In this document: positions 30,482 through 34,228 of the stretch, piece after piece
Layout of the letters: each line of letters opens with the position of its first letter
Position numbering within the stretch: the first letter of the stretch is position 1
Source: JAJDIA01 sp031555145
GTDB lineage: Bacteria; Bacteroidota; Bacteroidia; Bacteroidales; Tannerellaceae
Length of the DNA: 34,228 nt
NCBI GenBank assembly: GCA_031555145.1
Contig: JAVBUR010000112.1
Coordinates: 1 to 34,228, forward strand
Direction of reading: 5' to 3'
Program-made: the position numbers and the translations under genes
The notes under the pieces: generated by a model
The model's input: the letters and a program-made list of their open reading frames with translations, nothing else
Database searches by the model: none
What the model was told of the DNA's origin: nothing

Positions 30482-31462
30482 ATGTCGACAGTGAAATGTA
30501 TTGGCATTTTAACTTCCGGAGGTGATGCTCCCGGCATGAATGCCGCTATTCGTGCGGTAACCCGTTCAGCTATCCATAACGGGATGAAGGTAAAAGCTAT
30601 TTACAGAGGATACAAAGGATTGATCATCGATGAAATCGAAGACTTTAAAACACAGAATGTAAGTAATATCATCCAACGGGGTGGCACCCTGTTGAAGACC
30701 GCCCGTTGCGAAGAATTCCGTACCCCTGAAGGACGGCAGAAAGCCTACGAAGGGATGCAAAAACACGGCATCGACGCCCTGGTGGTGATCGGTGGTGACG
30801 GTACGCTGACTGGAGCTCGCATCTTCGCTCAGGAATTCAATATCCCTATCGTCGGCCTGCCCGGCACGATCGACAATGACCTTTTCGGTACGGACGTGAC
30901 CATCGGGTTTGATACGGCGCTGAACACGATCATGGAATGTGTCGATAAAATTCGCGACACGGCCACCTCGCACGACCGCCTCTTCTTTATCGAAGTCATG
31001 GGACGCGCCTGCGGATTCCTCGCTCTCAACGGAGCCATTGCTTCCGGTGCCGAGGCTGCCATTATCCCGGAGATATCTGTCGAACGTGACCAACTGGCGG
31101 AAATGATCGAAAACGGTTTCCGCAAGTCGAAGAACAGTAGTATCGTGCTCGTAGCCGAAAGCGAAGTGACCGGTGGCGCCATGGGCGTAGCCGAACGTGT
31201 GAAGAAGGAATATCCGCAGTTCGATGTCCGCGTTTCTATCCTCGGTCACCTGCAACGCGGTGGTTCGCCGACGGCTTCCGACCGTATCCTGGCTACTCGT
31301 ATGGGTGTGGCCGCTATCGAAGCGATCCTCGAAGATCAGCGTAACGTGATGATTGGCGTGCAGAACGACAATATTGTCTATGTACCCTTCTCGAAAGCCA
31401 TCAAGAACGAGAAGCCGATCAATCCCGACCTGCTGAATACGCTTAAGATATCTTCTATTTAA
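30482..31462 (+). CDS. pfkA: ATP-dependent 6-phosphofructokinase
   Basis: A 326-residue enzyme starting at the ATG at 30482 with Met-Ser-Thr-Val-Lys. An earlier in-frame start at 30350 would overlap ispH by 100 bases and is rejected. Gly-Gly-Asp-Gly-Thr (104-108) binds ATP, and Pro-Gly-Thr-Ile-Asp-Asn-Asp (127-133) carries the catalytic Asp131. Gly at the two discriminating positions indicates ATP rather than PPi as donor. It phosphorylates fructose 6-phosphate, the committed step of glycolysis. Length matches E. coli PfkA. A small TPR gene follows after nine bases. Confidence 0.95.
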   Translation: MSTVKCIGILTSGGDAPGMNAAIRAVTRSAIHNGMKVKAIYRGYKGLIIDEIEDFKTQNVSNIIQRGGTLLKTARCEEFRTPEGRQKAYEGMQKHGIDALVVIGGDGTLTGARIFAQEFNIPIVGLPGTIDNDLFGTDVTIGFDTALNTIMECVDKIRDTATSHDRLFFIEVMGRACGFLALNGAIASGAEAAIIPEISVERDQLAEMIENGFRKSKNSSIVLVAESEVTGGAMGVAERVKKEYPQFDVRVSILGHLQRGGSPTASDRILATRMGVAAIEAILEDQRNVMIGVQNDNIVYVPFSKAIKNEKPINPDLLNTLKISSI

Positions 31463-31471
31463 GGACACGAA

Positions 31472-31735
31472 ATGGACGAGATCCGGCAATTGATCTATGA
31501 CGGGAAGGTAACCGAGGCGATCCGCCTGCTGGATGCGCACTTGTCTGCACATGCTTCCGACGACGAAGCCTGGTACTTGCGGGGCAATGCCTACCGTAAG
31601 TTGGGTGATCATCGTCAGGCATTGAACAACTACCTGCGGGCTGTCGAACTGAATCCCGACAGCCCGGCACGGCAGGCGCATGACCACCTGATAGATATCT
31701 TGAACTTTTCTAATCCCGATATCTATAATCCATGA
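31472..31735 (+). CDS. Small tetratricopeptide-repeat protein
   Basis: An 87-residue soluble protein with one clear TPR (about 29-63, Glu-Ala-Trp-Tyr-Leu-Arg-Gly-Asn-Ala-Tyr...Ala-Val-Glu-Leu-Asn-Pro) and probable half-repeats on each side. It has no signal peptide or membrane helix. TPRs mediate protein contacts, so it is probably an adaptor. It lies nine bases after pfkA and ten bases before the exonuclease gene, so it is most likely in the same transcript. No partner is identifiable. Confidence 0.75.
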   Translation: MDEIRQLIYDGKVTEAIRLLDAHLSAHASDDEAWYLRGNAYRKLGDHRQALNNYLRAVELNPDSPARQAHDHLIDILNFSNPDIYNP

Positions 31736-31745
31736 ACGACGGCCT

Positions 31746-32246
31746 ATGATGAGAGACTTCGCCGCTATCGACTTTGAGACTGCCAACGAGCAACGTACCA
31801 GTGTATGCAGTGTGGGGATCGTTATCGTGCGTGATGGCGAGATAGTCGATAAATATTATAGCCTGATCCGTCCCGAGCCGGACTATTACAGCTACTGGAA
31901 TACCCAGGTACATGGACTTACTCAGCGGGATACGGAGAAGGCTCCCCTTTTCCCCTCCGTCTGGCAGGAGATTGCAGCGCGCATTGGCGACCTTCCGCTG
32001 ATCGCCCACAACAAGGCGTTCGACGAGAACTGCCTCAAGGCTGTTTTCCGCATGTACCGGATGGACTATCCCGACTACGAATTCCATTGTACCTTGCAGG
32101 CTGCCCGGCGTGTGTTCCGCAACCTGCCCAATCATAAACTGCATACCGTAGCCGCCCGGTGCGGATACGACCTGACCAATCACCACCACGCCCTGGCCGA
32201 TGCCGAAGCCTGTGCCTGGATCGCCCTGGAGGTGATGGGGCTCTAA
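31746..32246 (+). CDS. DnaQ-like 3'-5' exonuclease (DEDDh family)
   Basis: A 166-residue protein that is essentially one RNase T/DnaQ exonuclease domain. Exo I is Ile-Asp-Phe-Glu-Thr-Ala (Asp9, Glu11). Exo II is His-Asn-Lys-Ala-Phe-Asp near 86-91. The final block is His-His-Ala-Leu-Ala-Asp-Ala near 145-151, with the His and Asp of the DEDDh type. It should remove 3' nucleotides from DNA or RNA with two metal ions. It is a free-standing domain, not fused to a polymerase, so it may serve repair or RNA turnover. An ATG at 31749 is an alternative start one codon later. Confidence 0.87.
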   Translation: MMRDFAAIDFETANEQRTSVCSVGIVIVRDGEIVDKYYSLIRPEPDYYSYWNTQVHGLTQRDTEKAPLFPSVWQEIAARIGDLPLIAHNKAFDENCLKAVFRMYRMDYPDYEFHCTLQAARRVFRNLPNHKLHTVAARCGYDLTNHHHALADAEACAWIALEVMGL

Positions 32247-32267
32247 TTAAACTAATATACTGCCGAA

Positions 32268-32753
32268 GTGAGAAACGCAATCGAGAAACTGATCAGCTGG
32301 TTTTATATACCACCTTTTAATAAGTTTATCCCTTATCAAACCTTTCAATACATTTTTTGCGGAGGCGCCAACACCGTCTTCGACTTGTCGCTCTATGCCG
32401 TCCTCTATAACTTTGTATTCGACAAAGAAAATCTTGACCTGGGATTTATGGTGATCACGCCTTATATTGCCGCCTTCCTCATTGTCTTTCCAATCACGTT
32501 CCTGACCGGCTTCTGGCTGATGAATTACGTCGTGTTCAAAGGCTCCCCCCTGCGCAACCGCACGAAACTGGGCCGTTACCTATTGACTGTCTGTCTCAGT
32601 ATCCTGATCAACTATGTCGGCCTGAAGGTATGCGTGGAATACCTGCACTTCTATCCCACGCCCTCCAAAACCCTGATCACGATCCTCTGTGCCCTTGTCA
32701 GCTACGTGTCACAACGCTACTTCACCTTCCGCAATTGCGAGCAGACGGCCTGA
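32268..32753 (+). CDS. GtrA-family membrane protein (GTG start)
   Basis: A 161-residue membrane protein with about four helices (near 25-47, 60-88, 100-120 and 125-150) and a GtrA-type fold: Phe-Ile-Pro-Tyr-Gln-Thr-Phe-Gln-Tyr at the first helix and Gln-Arg-Tyr-Phe-Thr-Phe-Arg at the end. GtrA-like proteins assist transfer of lipid-linked sugars across or within the inner membrane. The start is GTG at 32268, 21 bases after the exonuclease gene. No other good in-frame start precedes the first helix. Its stop lies two bases from the stop of the convergent propeller gene. Confidence 0.85.
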   Translation: MRNAIEKLISWFYIPPFNKFIPYQTFQYIFCGGANTVFDLSLYAVLYNFVFDKENLDLGFMVITPYIAAFLIVFPITFLTGFWLMNYVVFKGSPLRNRTKLGRYLLTVCLSILINYVGLKVCVEYLHFYPTPSKTLITILCALVSYVSQRYFTFRNCEQTA

Positions 32754-32755
32754 TC

Positions 32756-33901
32756 CTATTGTTTCAGTTTACCGAAGAACAACAGGTTGTTGCTGTTCTC
32801 ATCCAACGTGGCGGCAAGGGCTACCAGTTTATCCTTGTCGTCCTGGCTGCAGTCTGGCTCGGCCAACCGTTTCTCTATCCGTTCCAATAACCCGCCCGGT
32901 TCAAGGTTCAGGATGAAATAACCTTTGTTGAAAGCTGCCATAGGAACGGCCATGTGGCCGTAGAAGTCGTTTACGATTTTAACAATGGATGTGGTCTTGT
33001 CTTTTTTGGAAACCATTAAGGGGCGGCTGTCCTTCGTCTCGTAGTTGTACATGTTGATGAAGAAGCGATCGGGCAGTTCCATGTAAGTGTGGATCCAGTT
33101 CTCGGCAAACGTATACCCGGAGGGAAATTGCATGGTGAATACCGGTGCCAGTTTGTTAGTTTCCGGTACATAGTGGTAGATGGTGTCCATGCTGGTGTTA
33201 TGGAAATCGAAAGCGTTGCTGTTTCTGTAGGAGAATATTTCACCATCATAATTCGAGGCCCTCATATAGTTGCTTGCCGGATATTCAGCTAAAACTTTCC
33301 CATCTGTGTCTATTTGCAAGGCAATGGCCTTGTCGTTTTCAAAAGGCATGTGTACAAGGCTGATCACACCCTTGTCGGAAAGACTGACCTTCGGTTTGTT
33401 CAGTTTTGTGGCCAGTGGGATGTCTTTGATATGGTGACGCTCGAGGTCGTACATCATGATCTTGTTGTTTATAAATTGGGTGAAGAGGATCCGCCCACTC
33501 TTCTCATTAATTACTTCGTCGTAGATAGATATGGAATACTCGCCGGGTCCTTGTCCGATAGCGCCTACGTTGCCAAGGAATTTACCCGTTCGGTCGAACA
33601 ACTTGAAGGGTGCCCCGGATTGCCGGATACCGATGTAATTGTCTGTTACTGTCGTCACCCAGGCACGGAACAGGGCATCGTCCGATTCGTCAAACCGGAT
33701 CAGTTCGCAACTTTCCACCAGGTCGCTGAGGGGGACGGTGATTTTCTTCTCATTGCCGGTAAAAGCAGCCACATACATAGCTGTTCCATCCTTTTGAACA
33801 ACCGTCACAGAGCCATCTCCCTCGGAAGAAGAAGAACATCCGGTGAGAAGGCAAACGGAAGCGAGTAGCGTTAAGCCGGAAAACAAAGTTGTCTTTTTCA
33901 T
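32756..33901 (-). CDS. 6-bladed beta-propeller lipoprotein
   Basis: A 381-residue envelope protein. The ATG at 33901 gives an SPII signal with Cys22 (Leu-Leu-Thr-Gly-Cys) and a Ser-rich linker; an upstream in-frame ATG at 33964 lies before the promoter and is rejected. The mature part repeats beta-strand units with Phe-Asp-Arg-Thr-Gly-Lys-Phe-Leu-Gly and Gly-Gln-Gly-Pro-Gly-Glu-Tyr, as in Bacteroidales 6-bladed beta-propeller (DUF5128/DUF4934) proteins. Such proteins are common near polysaccharide and peptide loci. The function is unknown, and no enzyme motif is seen. It is a single gene with its own -7 element and is followed tail to tail by gtrA. Confidence 0.78.
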   Translation of the reverse strand: MKKTTLFSGLTLLASVCLLTGCSSSSEGDGSVTVVQKDGTAMYVAAFTGNEKKITVPLSDLVESCELIRFDESDDALFRAWVTTVTDNYIGIRQSGAPFKLFDRTGKFLGNVGAIGQGPGEYSISIYDEVINEKSGRILFTQFINNKIMMYDLERHHIKDIPLATKLNKPKVSLSDKGVISLVHMPFENDKAIALQIDTDGKVLAEYPASNYMRASNYDGEIFSYRNSNAFDFHNTSMDTIYHYVPETNKLAPVFTMQFPSGYTFAENWIHTYMELPDRFFINMYNYETKDSRPLMVSKKDKTTSIVKIVNDFYGHMAVPMAAFNKGYFILNLEPGGLLERIEKRLAEPDCSQDDKDKLVALAATLDENSNNLLFFGKLKQ

Positions 33902-33929
33902 ACACGTATTAAGTTGAAGATTACCCCAG

Positions 33930-33937
33930 CAAAGATA
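33930..33937 (-). promoter_or_regulatory. -7 element of the beta-propeller gene
   Basis: Minus-strand TATCTTTG fully matches TAnnTTTG, 29 bases before the ATG at 33901. It rules against the earlier in-frame ATG at 33964. No clear -33 element is seen. Confidence 0.5.
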
Positions 33938-33999
33938 TGAAAACATCGTAATTCTTAAATACATTGCCTGTTTTTTTTGATGTCCGTTCGAATAATTAA

Positions 34000-34039
34000 G
34001 AAACTACCGCCCCCACCACACGAAGCGGCGGCCAGTTTC
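34000..34039. repeat. Terminal hairpin next to repeat copy 2
   Basis: GAAACT (34000-34005) pairs with AGTTTC (34034-34039), and the inner CCGCC (34007-34011) pairs with GGCGG (34027-34031). It sits at the same edge of the repeat as the different hairpin at 391-411 beside copy 1. Confidence 0.5.
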
Positions 34040-34044
34040 AAACT

Positions 34045-34228
34045 CAACCAAATATGAAAGTAATGGGCGTTCGCCGCGACGATGAATGCCCGGTCACGGG
34101 CATTGTGTTCGTAGCCGTGGGTGCTGGCGAAGCCGAGCCCACGGTCAATTAGAATAACAACAATTATCATGCGCCGCGTCAGCGGTGCCGGCCTACAAAC
34201 CCGGCACCGCTGACGCGGCGCATAAAAC
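34045..34228 (-). repeat. Hairpin-rich intergenic repeat, copy 2 (184 bp, inverted)
   Basis: This is the reverse complement of 204-387 with three mismatches by eye, and it runs to the window edge. The large palindrome here has perfect 23-base arms (34169-34191 and 34201-34223) and a nine-base loop. GTAG at 34111-34114 directly precedes the CCGTGGG/CCCACGG hairpin (34115-34121 and 34138-34144). On the minus strand GTAG lies at 34196-34193 inside the large loop. The repeat lies upstream of the beta-propeller gene and may continue outside the window. Confidence 0.85.

Overview
The window looks like chromosomal DNA of a Bacteroidales gut-type bacterium, most likely Parabacteroides or another Tannerellaceae. 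The reasons are Bacteroidetes-type promoters (TTTG about 19-20 bases before TAnnTTTG), weak or absent Shine-Dalgarno sites, signal peptides ending in Ala-Gln, SPII lipoproteins, a type IX secretion component (PorQ), an ExbB/ExbD/ExbD/TonB energy system, a PF14905-type outer-membrane barrel, and the run cmk-ispH-pfkA. The genus is an inference. Most genes are intact housekeeping or envelope genes. No prophage, integrase, transposase gene or CRISPR array is visible.

Layout. 1-466 is non-coding and full of hairpins. 467-1570 (-) is an Omp85-type barrel. 1689-3119 (+) is an overlapping three-gene ECF sigma / short membrane anti-sigma / secreted protein unit. Next come a secreted S51 peptidase fused to an NTF2-like domain, an AgcS amino-acid symporter and, convergent to it, an M13 metallopeptidase lipoprotein. 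8153-12308 is a visibly AT-richer cassette: outer-membrane receptor, LytS-type kinase and LytTR response regulator. 12403-14313 (-) is a TlpA-like thioredoxin lipoprotein flanked by two related direct repeats. Two identical tRNA-Val genes and a secreted metallophosphoesterase with a PA14-like domain follow. 16621-21123 (+) carries purB, an rluB-type pseudouridine synthase with a long Gly/Tyr-rich extension, and asnS. An Lrp/AsnC regulator and a GNAT acetyltransferase are divergent.

22432-27577 (-) holds the energy-transduction genes, in transcription order tonB, polyprenyl synthetase, tatD, tRNA-Ser, exbB, a four-helix membrane protein, exbD and exbD. From 27731 (+) come porQ, cmk, ispH, pfkA, a small TPR protein, a DnaQ-like exonuclease and gtrA. 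A 6-bladed beta-propeller lipoprotein (-) meets gtrA tail to tail.

The most unusual structure is a 184-bp hairpin-rich intergenic repeat present once at each end of the window (204-387 and, inverted, 34045-34228) with only three differences seen by eye. Its hairpins are preceded by the tetranucleotide GTAG, as in REP/BIME sequences moved by RAYT-type Y1 transposases. The second candidate is the AT-rich receptor/LytS/LytR cassette. All GC statements are by-eye estimates, and all family assignments come from reading translated sequence, not from searches.
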